DNA of 64,000 bases from Arthrobacter sp. FW306-2-2C-D06B. GTDB taxonomy: Bacteria > Actinomycetota > Actinomycetes > Actinomycetales > Micrococcaceae. Where the stretch lies: NCBI RefSeq assembly GCF_021789175.1, contig NZ_CP084560.1, positions 3,534,001 to 3,598,000 of the forward strand. The letters run 5' to 3'. Of this stretch, positions 15,739 to 24,110 are shown piece by piece. Under the pieces are notes generated by a model, which ran no database searches, had not been told where the DNA came from, and worked only from the letters and a program-made list of their open reading frames with translations. Every line of letters begins with the position of its first letter. The stretch's first letter is position 1. The position numbers and the translations under genes were made by a program.

Positions 15739-16902
15739 TCAGTCGGTGATGTTGCCGATCGCCTGCTCGAGGTCCGCAATCAGGTCTTCGACCTCCTCGA
15801 TGCCACAGGAAAGCCGGATCAGGTTCACCGGCACGGCCAACTCGGTCCCCTTGACCGAAGCGTGCGTCATCTCCGACGGGTAGTTCATGAGGGACTCGAT
15901 GCCGCCCAGGGACTCGGCCAGCGTGAAGACCTGGGTGGACTCGGCCACCTTGCGGGCGGCGGCTTCGCCGCCCTTGAACTGCACGGAAATCATGCCACCG
16001 AATTTCTTCATCTGCTTGGCCGCGAGCTCGTGGCCCGGGTGGGAAGGCAGGCCCGGGTACAGCACGGCTTCAACCTCGGGGCGCTCAAGCAACCATTCAG
16101 CCACGGCCTGCGCGTTCTCGCTGTGGCGGTCCATGCGCACACCGAGCGTCTTGAGGCCCCGGGTGGTCAGGAACGCATCCATAGGTCCGGAGACGGCGCC
16201 GACAGCGAACTGCACAAAGCCGATCTTTTCGGCCAGTTCGGCATCCTTGACCACGATCGCTCCGCCCACGACGTCCGAGTGGCCGCCGATGTACTTGGTG
16301 GTCGAGTGGACCACGACGTCGGCACCCAGGGCGAGCGGCGTCTGCAAGTAGGGCGAAGCGAAGGTGTTGTCGACGACAAGGAGGGCCCCGGCGTCGTGCG
16401 CTACTTTGGCGAGCGCTTCGATATCGGTGATCTTCATCATCGGGTTTGAAGGAGTCTCCACCCAGACGATGCGGGTCTTGTTCGCCGCGACGGCCGCCGC
16501 AACGGCGTCAAGGTTGGACATGTCCACTGGTGTGTTGCCGATGCCCCATGCACCGAGCACGCGGTTGATGAGCCGGTAGGTTCCGCCGTACGCGTCGTTG
16601 CCGAGGACGATATGGTCGCCGGGCCGGGCAACGGCGCGGATCAGGGAGTCCTCGGCGGCGAGGCCCGAGCTGAAGCTGTAGGCGTGGGTTCCACCTTCCA
16701 GCGCGGCGAGCTGCTCCTGCAGAGCATCGCGGGTGGGGTTGCCGCCGCGGCCGTATTCGTAGCCGTCGCGCAGTCCGCCTATGCCGTCCTGGGCATACGT
16801 CGAGCTGAAGTGCAGCGGCGGGACCACGGCGCCCGTTCGCGGTTCGAAGGCCTGGCCGGCGTGGACGGCACGCGTGTTGAATCCTGCTTCGTTTGCAGAC
16901 AT
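15739..16902 (-). CDS. metB: Cystathionine gamma-synthase/gamma-lyase
   Basis: The 387-residue PLP enzyme belongs to the Cys/Met metabolism family: YEYGRGGNPTRDALQ, SGLAAEDSLIRA, GNDAYGGTYRLIN, VDNTFASPYLQTPL, and K203 in VVHSTTKYIGGHSD, which binds PLP. It either joins O-succinyl/acetyl-homoserine with cysteine to make cystathionine, or cleaves cystathionine to cysteine. It directly follows cbs (14 bases), which argues for the reverse transsulfuration route homocysteine to cysteine in which it would act as the lyase. MetB and CGL are hard to separate by sequence alone. Cytoplasmic tetramer. Transcription ends at the shared terminator. Confidence 0.92.
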   Translation of the reverse strand: MSANEAGFNTRAVHAGQAFEPRTGAVVPPLHFSSTYAQDGIGGLRDGYEYGRGGNPTRDALQEQLAALEGGTHAYSFSSGLAAEDSLIRAVARPGDHIVLGNDAYGGTYRLINRVLGAWGIGNTPVDMSNLDAVAAAVAANKTRIVWVETPSNPMMKITDIEALAKVAHDAGALLVVDNTFASPYLQTPLALGADVVVHSTTKYIGGHSDVVGGAIVVKDAELAEKIGFVQFAVGAVSGPMDAFLTTRGLKTLGVRMDRHSENAQAVAEWLLERPEVEAVLYPGLPSHPGHELAAKQMKKFGGMISVQFKGGEAAARKVAESTQVFTLAESLGGIESLMNYPSEMTHASVKGTELAVPVNLIRLSCGIEEVEDLIADLEQAIGNITD

Positions 16903-16916
16903 ATGAACTCCTAGTG

Positions 16917-18302
16917 TCAGTTGCTCAGGTAGGCGAGAAGGTCGTGGCGGGTCAGGATGCCCACGGGAGCTCCGACGAACGTCACCATGACGGTGTCGAC
17001 GTCGGAAAGCAGCTCGCGCGCGGCGGAGATGGTTTCCAAGAAGCCGATGACGGGCAAGCGCTCCCCCATGTGCTCGGAGATCTTGTCGGTCAATTTCGCC
17101 TCGCCGCGGAACAGCTTGGAGGTCAGCGTGCGCTCATCGACGGCGCCGAGCACCTCGCCCATGACCACCGGCGGTTCCTGCGAGAGGACCGGGATGTGCG
17201 AAACCCCGAATTCGTTCATGATGTTGATGACATCGCGGACGGTCTCGTTGGGATGGATGTGGACGAGGTCCGGCATCTCGCCCGTCTTGGACTTCAAAAC
17301 CTCGCCAACCGAGGCTTCCTCCCCGCCGGAGAGGAAACCGTAGGAGCGCATCCACTTGTCGTTGAAGATCTTCGCCAGGTAGCCGCGCCCGGAGTCCGGC
17401 AGGATCACGACGACGACGGCTTCCTCGCCAAGGTCTTTGGCCACCTGCAACGCGGCAACCACTGCCATCCCAGAGGAGCCACCCACCAAAAGGCCTTCCT
17501 CGCGGGCCAGACGCCGGGTCATCTCGAAGGAGTCGGCGTCGCTGACGGCAATGACATCGTCGGGCACAGTCTTGTCGTAGTTGGCCGGCCACATGTCCTC
17601 GCCGACGCCTTCCACGAAATAGGGCCGCCCGGTGCCGCCCGAGTAGACCGAGCCTGCCGGGTCCGCGCCGATGACCTTGACGCGGCCGCCGTCGGACTCC
17701 GGCCGGTTGGCCGACACATCCTTGAGGTACCGCCCCGTGCCCGTGATGGTGCCGCCCGTGCCCGCGCCGATCACGACGTGGGTGATCTTCCCGTCGGTGT
17801 CACGCCAGATTTCGGGGCCGGTGGTTTCGTAGTGGCTGCCGGGGGCGGCGGGGTTGGAGAACTGGTCCGGCTTGTAGGCTCCGGGGATTTCCGACACGAG
17901 CCGGTCGGAGACGCTGTAGTAGCTTTGCGGACTGTCCGGGGCCACGGAAGTGGGAGTGACCACAACTTCGGCGCCGTACGCCTGAAGCACGGCACGCTTG
18001 TCCTCGCCCACTTTGTCGGGGACAACGAAGATGCACCTGTAGCCCTTTTGCTGTGCCACGAGGGCGAGCCCGACGCCGGTATTGCCCGAGGTCGGTTCCA
18101 CGATGGTTCCGCCCGGCTTGAGCTTTCCGTCCCGCTCTGCCTCCTCGATCATCTTCACCGCGATGCGGTCTTTGATCGAGCCGCCGGGGTTCACATATTC
18201 GAGCTTCACCAGAATGGTGGCTTTGATGTCCCCGGTCACGTGGTTGAGCTTGATGAGCGGTGTATTGCCAATGAGGTCCAAGACGGACTGGGCGTACTTC
18301 AT
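16917..18302 (-). CDS. cbs: Cystathionine beta-synthase
   Basis: The 461-residue enzyme has the fold-type II PLP domain (PLP lysine K44 in GGSIKDR; TSGNTGVGLALVAQQKG; GAGTGGTITGTGRYLK; VVILPDSGRGYLAK), followed by a pair of CBS domains from about residue 340 (HPNETVRDVINIMNEFG; MVTFVGAPVGILTRHDLLAY). It condenses serine and homocysteine to cystathionine. The ATG at 18302 is chosen because the family starts with MKYAQSVLDLIGNTPL; the longer frame adds a Pro/Arg-rich piece without family support. First gene of the cbs-metB operon, divergent from a glyoxalase-fold gene. CBS domains usually bind S-adenosylmethionine or adenine nucleotides for control. Confidence 0.95.
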   Translation of the reverse strand: MKYAQSVLDLIGNTPLIKLNHVTGDIKATILVKLEYVNPGGSIKDRIAVKMIEEAERDGKLKPGGTIVEPTSGNTGVGLALVAQQKGYRCIFVVPDKVGEDKRAVLQAYGAEVVVTPTSVAPDSPQSYYSVSDRLVSEIPGAYKPDQFSNPAAPGSHYETTGPEIWRDTDGKITHVVIGAGTGGTITGTGRYLKDVSANRPESDGGRVKVIGADPAGSVYSGGTGRPYFVEGVGEDMWPANYDKTVPDDVIAVSDADSFEMTRRLAREEGLLVGGSSGMAVVAALQVAKDLGEEAVVVVILPDSGRGYLAKIFNDKWMRSYGFLSGGEEASVGEVLKSKTGEMPDLVHIHPNETVRDVINIMNEFGVSHIPVLSQEPPVVMGEVLGAVDERTLTSKLFRGEAKLTDKISEHMGERLPVIGFLETISAARELLSDVDTVMVTFVGAPVGILTRHDLLAYLSN

Positions 18303-18449
18303 AGGTACCAAGTTACCGCTTGGTCGGGAGTGCTTCCGTGCAGACGGGGTCCGGGGCGGTGGCGGGTCCGCGTCCGCTTCGCGTCTAGCCAAAAGATGGC
18401 CTCGCGGGGCAAGCTAGCGGGGACACCCTCCAGCGAAAGGACATGCACC

Positions 18450-18878
18450 ATGGATTGGACCCTCGAAGTGGTTGTGCTCCCCGTGAGTGACATTGACCGT
18501 GCCATCGAGTTCTACCGCGACAAAGTGGGCTTCAACCTCGACCACAACACCACCAACGAGCACATGCACGTGGCGCAGCTGACCCCGCCGGGCTCCGGAT
18601 GTTCGATCGTCGTCGGAGACCTGCCAGCGCAGAGCGAGATGGCTCCGGGTTCCATGCGGGGCCTTCAACTTGTGGTGGCGGACGCGCGTGCTGCACGCGA
18701 GGAATTGCTTAGCCGCGGAGTCGATGCCAGCGAAATCACCGTCTTCGACGAGCGCGACGGCGGCACGTTCTTCGGCTTCAGCGATCCGGACGGAAACACC
18801 TGGGCGGTGCAGGAACTCAAGGTCCGCGCCGAGAAGCCATTGATTCCGGCGGAGGCCCGCGGGCGCTTCGGAGAATAG
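18450..18878 (+). CDS. VOC (glyoxalase/bleomycin-resistance) family protein
   Basis: The 142-residue product begins MDWTLEVVVLPVSDIDRAIEFYRDKVGF and ends with FFGFSDPDGNTWAVQELK, the two halves of a vicinal-oxygen-chelate fold. Metal-ligand candidates are a Glu near the end (VQE) and H in the EHMHVAQL strand. GAAAGGA lies 7 bases before the ATG. A long open frame on the same strand continues upstream across cbs, but that part is only the antisense of cbs and is not coding. Substrate unknown. The stop lies 9 bases from the convergent second VOC gene. Confidence 0.85.
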   Translation: MDWTLEVVVLPVSDIDRAIEFYRDKVGFNLDHNTTNEHMHVAQLTPPGSGCSIVVGDLPAQSEMAPGSMRGLQLVVADARAAREELLSRGVDASEITVFDERDGGTFFGFSDPDGNTWAVQELKVRAEKPLIPAEARGRFGE

Positions 18879-18887
18879 GCAATCGGC

Positions 18888-19295
18888 TCACTCGGCCGGT
18901 GCAGTGCCTCCTGCCGAAGAATCGGTCTGCCAGAGGCCCAGGATGTTGCCTTCAGTGTCCTTGAAATAGGCGTAGTAGCCCATTCCCGGAACAGCATCCT
19001 TGCCTTTGACCACTGAACCGCCCGCACTCTCGATTTGGCCGAGCGATGCCTCGATGTCTTCTACGTCGACCGTGATGATGGGAGTCTTCAGCTCTTCCGA
19101 GCGCGGAAACAGTGCGCCATTGATGGCCCCGGGCGAGCTCGGCATGCCCGTCTGCGGGTCTGACGGCGTGGTGATTGCGATCGTGTAGTCCATCTCCTGC
19201 ATGGGGTTGAGCATCCAGCCGAAGGCACCCTGGTAGAAAGTGTTGGCCCGCTCTTTGTCGTCCGCGGGGATTTCAAAATGCACAACACCGGCCAT
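18888..19295 (-). CDS. VOC family protein
   Basis: The 135-residue protein starts MAGVVHFEIPADDKERANTFYQGAFGW and ends YAYFKDTEGNILGLWQTD. This is the typical two-module VOC fold, related to the YodE/glyoxalase-like group with H6 and E125-region ligands. Probably an isomerase, lyase or binding protein; no substrate can be named. It is convergent with the other VOC gene, and the two share little identity, so they are not a recent duplication. Confidence 0.83.
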   Translation of the reverse strand: MAGVVHFEIPADDKERANTFYQGAFGWMLNPMQEMDYTIAITTPSDPQTGMPSSPGAINGALFPRSEELKTPIITVDVEDIEASLGQIESAGGSVVKGKDAVPGMGYYAYFKDTEGNILGLWQTDSSAGGTAPAE

Positions 19296-19435
19296 TGCGT
19301 TCTCCTGAAATTGTCATGGAAGGCGCAGACGCCCCGCGCCACACGTGGAGTCTAGTCGTGTGGGTTTCGCGGCGTAAGGGGGCTGGAACGACGCACTTTT
19401 GGAGCGTTGTCTCACGAGCATGCGACCATGAATGA

Positions 19436-20428
19436 ATGACCATCGTCGATGCCCCACCCGCCGCAGCGGCTGCGGCCGACGCGTCGGTGCGATGGCACGC
19501 CGGCGGCCCTTTCGATCTTCTGCAGACACTCGGAATCCTCATGCGCGGCAACGGCGATCCGTCGTTCGCTGCGCGGCAGGACGGCGTGTGGATGGCGTTG
19601 ACGACGCCGGACGGTCCGGCCACCTTGCGCCTCGCCGCCGCGGGAACCGGCCAAGACACTCATGTGGATGCCCAGGCCTGGGGTTCCGGCGCCGATTCGG
19701 CAATCGCCTCTGTGCCTGCACTGTTGGGGAGCGGGGACGACTGGTCCGGCTTTGACGAGGCTGCGTTCCATGCGACTCTTCCGCGGATGGTCAGGGAAGC
19801 CCGACGCCGGAACCTCGCCGTCCGCTTGCCTACCACCGGCCGCGTGGTGGACTCCCTCGTGCCCACGATTCTTGAGCAAAAGGTCACCACTATCGAAGCC
19901 CGCCGGGGTTACCGCTACCTGATGTACCGTTACGGGACCGCAGCACCGAGCGGGCGCCGCCTTTCGACGTCGAGCCTGCCGTCGGGCCTGCTCGTCGCGC
20001 CGACCGCCGCCCAATGGTTGGCCATTCCTTCATGGGAATGGCACAAGGCCGGCGTGGGTCCCCAGCGTTCTGCAACAGTCATGCGGGCGCTGCGATCCGC
20101 CGTCGCGCTTGAACGGCTCGCCTCACTCAGCGCGGCGGAGGCCGGGGCCAAGATGCAGACGATTCCTGGCATTGGCATCTGGACGGCTGCCGAGGTGGTC
20201 CAGCGGACCCACGGCTGCCCGGATTCGATCGCCGTGGGCGACTACCACTTGGCCTCGTATGTCGGTTACGCGCTCACGGGAAGAAAGACGGACGACGCCG
20301 GAATGATCGCCCTCCTGGAGCCATGGCGTGGGCACCGGCAGCGGGTAGTCCGGATGCTCGGGCTGAGCGGCTTCCGCAAGCCGACCTTCGGACCCCGGAT
20401 GACCATCCAGGACCACCGAGGACACTAG
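19436..20428 (+). CDS. alkA: DNA-3-methyladenine glycosylase II
   Basis: The 330-residue protein contains the helix-hairpin-helix motif QTIPGIGIWTAAEVVQRT (241-258) and the catalytic aspartate D269 in IAVGDYHLASYVGYAL, as expected for AlkA-family base excision enzymes. An N-terminal beta domain (20-120) precedes the helical core. It removes alkylated purines from DNA. Relative to E. coli AlkA it is about 50 residues longer at the N-terminus, with an Ala-rich start. The stop codon is immediately followed, with no gap, by the 63-bp palindrome at 20429. Confidence 0.9.
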   Translation: MTIVDAPPAAAAAADASVRWHAGGPFDLLQTLGILMRGNGDPSFAARQDGVWMALTTPDGPATLRLAAAGTGQDTHVDAQAWGSGADSAIASVPALLGSGDDWSGFDEAAFHATLPRMVREARRRNLAVRLPTTGRVVDSLVPTILEQKVTTIEARRGYRYLMYRYGTAAPSGRRLSTSSLPSGLLVAPTAAQWLAIPSWEWHKAGVGPQRSATVMRALRSAVALERLASLSAAEAGAKMQTIPGIGIWTAAEVVQRTHGCPDSIAVGDYHLASYVGYALTGRKTDDAGMIALLEPWRGHRQRVVRMLGLSGFRKPTFGPRMTIQDHRGH

Positions 20429-20491
20429 CAACGCGGGGTCACTTACGGCCCATGTTGCTGCCCGGCATGGGCCATAACTGACCCCGCGTTG
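20429..20491. repeat. 63-bp palindromic element, family A, copy 1
   Basis: Arms of 26 bases begin CAACGCGGGGTCAC at 20429 and return at 20466-20491 with two mismatches around an 11-base centre. Two further copies lie at 21468-21530 and 56105-56167. It overlaps the last 53 bases of the DUF559 gene on the minus strand and abuts the alkA stop. Confidence 0.85.
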
Positions 20492-21401
20492 AGGGTTTCG
20501 CCCGCTTGATCCGGGCAATCAGGCCGGTGAACCCTTCGGCCAGGTCATCGGCGTTGACCTTGAAGTAGGACCAGCCGGCGCTGGTGAAAGCCTCGTCCCT
20601 CCGGTTGTCCCTTGTCTGCCGCTCCCGCGTGAGATGCGGGGCGCCGTCATACTGCACAGCGATCCGGAACCGCCGGTACCCCAGGTCAGCGGAAGGCGAC
20701 CACAGATCGCCCGGATCGAGGCGGAGCTGCAATTCCGGTTCAGGCAATCGCGCCTCCACCATGGCCAGCCGCAGGAATGTCTCCGGAAACGAATCTGCTC
20801 CTACCCGCATGTCTTCAAGGGCAAGCCGGGCTTTCTCCACGCCTTTCATGTTCGGATGCTGCCGAATCAGGAGCCGCAGCCCGTCCTTGTTCGCGTAGGG
20901 GTCCGCCCTTCCTTCAAGGCCCGGCCGGGGCATGCGGATTAACTGGTCTCCCATGGCAATCACGTACCGCAGCGGCAACTGCTGCGCCAGGTCAAGCCAC
21001 GTCCTGGATGGAGAGGACACAGGAACTCCGGCGATTTCCGTGACTTCGCCCGGGAGGACACGGACTCGGTGCCCCGTCACTCCGGTTCGTCGGACCCTGG
21101 GAAGCGCATGGGGCTTGCTGAGGTGGACTGCCTCGCCGCCGCCCAGCCACGGAGGAAGGCCAAGGCGGGTCAATATCGCGGCGCTCTCATGGGACACCCA
21201 GGCGCCCGGTGTTGCCGCGGCAAGGATCCGTGCCCTTTCGGCGAACTCAAACTCGCGCCCCGCAGGCAAGTAGATCAGGCGGCCGCCGTCGGACACGTCC
21301 CTGGCCCGGAGCCGCTTCGGAGCGACGCCAAGCACGCGGGATTCATAGACCGTGAAGGGACGGTTACTGAGTTCCTTCGGCAGCGGAATGATGCGGACCA
21401 T
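20439..21401 (-). CDS. DUF559-type endonuclease-fold protein (AbiEi-like N-terminus)
   Basis: The 320-residue product has a winged-helix-like N-terminal half (SNRPFTVYESRVLGV, then VHLSKPHALPRVRRTGVTGHR) as in AbiEi-related proteins. The C-terminal half resembles DUF559/Vsr-like nucleases (DLGYRRFRIAVQYDGAPH, then RDNRRDEAFTSAGWSYFKV). The Asp/Gln-x-Asp pattern (D...QYDG) matches the PD-(D/E)xK-like metal site. Such proteins are common in actinobacteria but their target is unknown. The start at 21401 (MVRIIPLPKEL) is chosen because the longer frame runs into the neighbouring palindrome. The last 15 or so codons (QLWPMPGSNMGRK) are encoded by palindrome copy 1, so the native C-terminus has been replaced or extended. 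Confidence 0.75.
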   Translation of the reverse strand: MVRIIPLPKELSNRPFTVYESRVLGVAPKRLRARDVSDGGRLIYLPAGREFEFAERARILAAATPGAWVSHESAAILTRLGLPPWLGGGEAVHLSKPHALPRVRRTGVTGHRVRVLPGEVTEIAGVPVSSPSRTWLDLAQQLPLRYVIAMGDQLIRMPRPGLEGRADPYANKDGLRLLIRQHPNMKGVEKARLALEDMRVGADSFPETFLRLAMVEARLPEPELQLRLDPGDLWSPSADLGYRRFRIAVQYDGAPHLTRERQTRDNRRDEAFTSAGWSYFKVNADDLAEGFTGLIARIKRAKPSTRGQLWPMPGSNMGRK

Positions 21402-21467
21402 AGGATCCAGTTTGGCCGCAATTTGACCCCACCAAGGAGTTATCCACAGGCAGACTTCCAACCACGC

Positions 21468-21530
21468 CAACGCGGGGTCACTTACGGCCCATGTCGCTGG
21501 CCAGCATGGGCCGTAAGTGACCCCGCGTTG
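21468..21530. repeat. 63-bp palindromic element, family A, copy 2
   Basis: Perfect 26-bp arms (21468-21493 and 21505-21530) around an 11-base centre. The arms begin CAACGCGGGGTCAC. It lies between the DUF559 gene and the stop codon of the acyl-CoA ligase, and together with copy 1 brackets the DUF559 gene. Confidence 0.9.
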
Positions 21531-21533
21531 GAA

Positions 21534-23207
21534 TTAGAGTCCGAGGCGGGCGATCGCTTCTTCGCGCATGTCGATCTTGCGCACCTTGCCGGACACCGTC
21601 ATGGGGAAGCTCTCCCGGATGTCCACGTAGCGCGGGATCTTGTAGTGGGCCAGTTTGCCGCGGCAGAACTCCTGCACCCCGTCCAAGTCCAATGTTGCTC
21701 CCGGTTTGAGGATGATGCAGGCCATCAGCTCCTCGCCGTACTTGGCATCCGGAACGCCGATAACCTGGACATCCTGGATTGCGGGATGCCTGTACAGGAA
21801 CTCCTCGATTTCCCGGGGATAGACGTTCTCGCCGCCACGGATGACCATGTCCTTCATACGGCCTTCGATCACGATGAAGCCATCCGGATCCATCCGGGCG
21901 AGGTCGCCGGTGTGCATCCAGCCATCGTCGTCGATAGCCTCGGCTGTCTTCTCGGGCTGGCCCCAATACCCGGCCATCACGGCGTAGCCCCGGGTGCACA
22001 GTTCGCCGATCCCGCCGCGTTCAAGTGTCTCGCCGGTGCCTGGATCCACGATCTTGGACTCCAGCCGAGGCATCGTGCGCCCGACGGTCGTAGTCCTCTG
22101 CTCCAGAGTGTCGGCAGCGAGGGTCATGGTGGACACGGGCGACGTCTCGGTCATTCCGTAGCAAATGGCCACGTCCCGCATGTTCATCTCCGCGATGACA
22201 CGCTCCATGACCTCGATAGGGCACAGTGAGCCCGCCATGACGCCGGTTCGTAGCGTCGAGAGGTCGTAGGAGGCGAAATCCGGCAAAGCCAACTCGGCGA
22301 TGAACATCGTTGGCACGCCGTACAGCGAGGTCCCGCCAAAATCCTGCACGGCTTCCAGGGCGGCAGCCGGGGTGAATCCGCGCCCGGGAATGATGGTGGC
22401 TGCCCCGAAGCTCAGGGCGTTCAGGTTCCCGATGACCATGCCGAAACAGTGGTAGAACGGCACCGGAAGGACCACCCGGTCGCGTTCCGTGTATCCCAGC
22501 AGCCTGCCGATCTGGTTGCCGTTGTTGAGGATGTTGTGGTGGGTCAGCGTGGCGCCCTTGGGGAAACCCGTGGTCCCCGAGGTGTACTGAAGATTGATGG
22601 GATCGTGCGGGTCCAGTTCCGCCATACGAGCCCTGAGCGCTGAGGGCACGACGTCGTCCGCTCGCTTGAGCAGTTCGGCGTACGTCAGCTCGGCGTCGGT
22701 TTGCGGTTCGCCTGCGTTGAGCATGTCCAGTCCCAGATCGGGAAGGAACACCAGTTCCCGAAGCTCGGGGCAGCTGGCCAAAGCTTCCCGGGCCATGCCC
22801 ACATAGTCGCTGTTCTTGTCCGCTGGCGCGGCCACCAGCATCCGCATGCCGTTCTGGCGGACCACGAATTCGAGTTCGTGGCTGCGGTAGGCCGGGTTGA
22901 CGTTGACCAGGATCGCGCCGACCTTCGCCGTGGCGTATTGCAGGATGGTCCATTCAGCGCAGTTCGGGCTCCAGATGCCTACCCTGTCACCCTTGGCGAT
23001 GCCCGTGGCGAGCAGCGCGCGGGCGAGCCGGTCGACGTCGTCGTTCAGTTTTTCGTAGCTCCAGCGCCGAGCCTCATCTCCAGGCACCACGGCGGCTTCG
23101 ATGAGCGCATCCCGCAACGGAAACCGCGCCGCGACGCGTTCAAAGTTGGCGCCGATCGTCTCTTCAAGCAGCGGGACGTCAGTGTCCCCGGCTGTGTAGG
23201 AAAGCAT
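21534..23207 (-). CDS. Fatty acyl-CoA ligase (AMP-binding)
   Basis: The 557-residue enzyme shows the adenylation signatures YTSGTTGFPKG (208-218), CYGMTETSPVSTM, GWMHTGDLARMDPDGF, RMKDMVIRGGENVYPREIEEF and the C-terminal lysine region MTVSGKVRKIDMRE. It activates a medium- or long-chain acid to its CoA thioester via an acyl-AMP. The sequence resembles the FadD35/AcsF-like group of actinobacterial ligases. Cytoplasmic or membrane-peripheral. It is a single gene, divergent from the small ABM protein. Confidence 0.92.
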   Translation of the reverse strand: MLSYTAGDTDVPLLEETIGANFERVAARFPLRDALIEAAVVPGDEARRWSYEKLNDDVDRLARALLATGIAKGDRVGIWSPNCAEWTILQYATAKVGAILVNVNPAYRSHELEFVVRQNGMRMLVAAPADKNSDYVGMAREALASCPELRELVFLPDLGLDMLNAGEPQTDAELTYAELLKRADDVVPSALRARMAELDPHDPINLQYTSGTTGFPKGATLTHHNILNNGNQIGRLLGYTERDRVVLPVPFYHCFGMVIGNLNALSFGAATIIPGRGFTPAAALEAVQDFGGTSLYGVPTMFIAELALPDFASYDLSTLRTGVMAGSLCPIEVMERVIAEMNMRDVAICYGMTETSPVSTMTLAADTLEQRTTTVGRTMPRLESKIVDPGTGETLERGGIGELCTRGYAVMAGYWGQPEKTAEAIDDDGWMHTGDLARMDPDGFIVIEGRMKDMVIRGGENVYPREIEEFLYRHPAIQDVQVIGVPDAKYGEELMACIILKPGATLDLDGVQEFCRGKLAHYKIPRYVDIRESFPMTVSGKVRKIDMREEAIARLGL

Positions 23208-23309
23208 GAACGCACGCTACCAACTCCGCGGGGCCAAGAGAAGACTTTTGCTTGGAAGTCCTACAAAATATTTCAGGGCGTTGCCGGGCGAGCCGGTAAT
23301 GTGAATCCC

Positions 23310-23588
23310 ATGAGTGCACCCATTGACCTGCAGGCCACGTTCATTCCCAACGACGGCGAATTCTTCCGCGTCAAGCTCGCGCTGGAAATCGCGATCGACG
23401 AAGTAGTGAACGAACCCGGCTGCATCCGTTACGAGCTCACGGAAGCCAGCGAGGACAAGCTGGTCCTGACCGAGCAGTGGGCCTCCGAGGAACACCTCGA
23501 CATCCACTCCAAGGGCATCGCCGTCCAGGACCTCAACGAATCCCTCAGCGCGCTGCTGGCCGAGCCGGTGAAGCTCGAGCGCCTCTAA
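23310..23588 (+). CDS. Antibiotic biosynthesis monooxygenase (ABM) family protein
   Basis: The 92-residue product contains the dimeric alpha/beta-barrel pattern ATFIPNDGEFFRVKLALEIAIDEVVNEPGCIRYELTEA, then LVLTEQWASEEHLDIHSKG. YgiN-like ABM proteins oxidise quinols or aromatic substrates, often without cofactor. The ATG at 23310 follows a poor binding site (AGCCGG). The protein is soluble. Its stop codon is already within the terminator hairpin shared with thioredoxin. Confidence 0.82.
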   Translation: MSAPIDLQATFIPNDGEFFRVKLALEIAIDEVVNEPGCIRYELTEASEDKLVLTEQWASEEHLDIHSKGIAVQDLNESLSALLAEPVKLERL

Positions 23589-23627
23589 ATAACATCGGCA
23601 GCTCCTGCGGAGCTGCCGATGTTATTT
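23587..23627. terminator. Bidirectional terminator fused to both stop codons
   Basis: Perfect 19-bp arms (23587-23605 and 23609-23627) around loop TGC, flanked by A and T runs on both sides. The left arm starts at the second base of the ABM stop codon and the right arm ends one base before the thioredoxin stop codon. Confidence 0.9.
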
Positions 23628-23999
23628 CTAGGAGTTTTCCGCGCGCTGCTTTGCGATGTGCGCGTGGACCTCATCCATGTCGAGCCCCTTGACGGCCTCG
23701 ATGACCTGTTCCAGCTGGGGTCCGTTGAGTGCGCCCGGCTGGGAGAACACGAGGACCTTTTCGCGGAAGGCCATGAGCGTGGGGATCGAGGAGATACCGG
23801 CTTCGGCGGCGAGCTGCTGCTCGGCCTCGGTGTCCACCTTGGCGAAGAAGACATCGTCATGCTTCTCGGAAGCGGCCTGGTATGTGGGGGCAAACTGCCT
23901 GCAAGGGCCGCACCACGCAGCCCAGAAATCCACCAGGACAATGTCGTTGCCCTCGATGGTCGATGCGAACTGCTCCCCGGTGATGTCAACTGTAGCCAT
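23628..23999 (-). CDS. trxA: Thioredoxin
   Basis: The 123-residue protein begins MATVDITGEQFASTI and carries the redox site FWAAWCGPC (25-33), then a cis-proline segment ISSIPTLMAF. It reduces protein disulfides in the cytoplasm. The ATG at 23999 gives the standard N-terminus; an upstream in-frame extension lacks thioredoxin character. The C-terminal helix region is about 15 residues longer than in E. coli TrxA. Confidence 0.95.
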   Translation of the reverse strand: MATVDITGEQFASTIEGNDIVLVDFWAAWCGPCRQFAPTYQAASEKHDDVFFAKVDTEAEQQLAAEAGISSIPTLMAFREKVLVFSQPGALNGPQLEQVIEAVKGLDMDEVHAHIAKQRAENS

Positions 24000-24110
24000 G
24001 CTTCCACGGTACGCGACCGCGCCGCCTAAGTCGCGCTTGTTCGCTACCCGGCAAACCGGGAATAAAGCACGACGGCGGGCGGCCGGATTGGGGCCGGCCG
24101 GCACCTTCGG

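Noticed and set aside
16893..18449. Long open frame on the plus strand leading into the glyoxalase-fold gene
   Set aside because: This part is the antisense of cbs with only compositional openness; the true gene starts at 18450 with a ribosome-binding site and VOC motifs.
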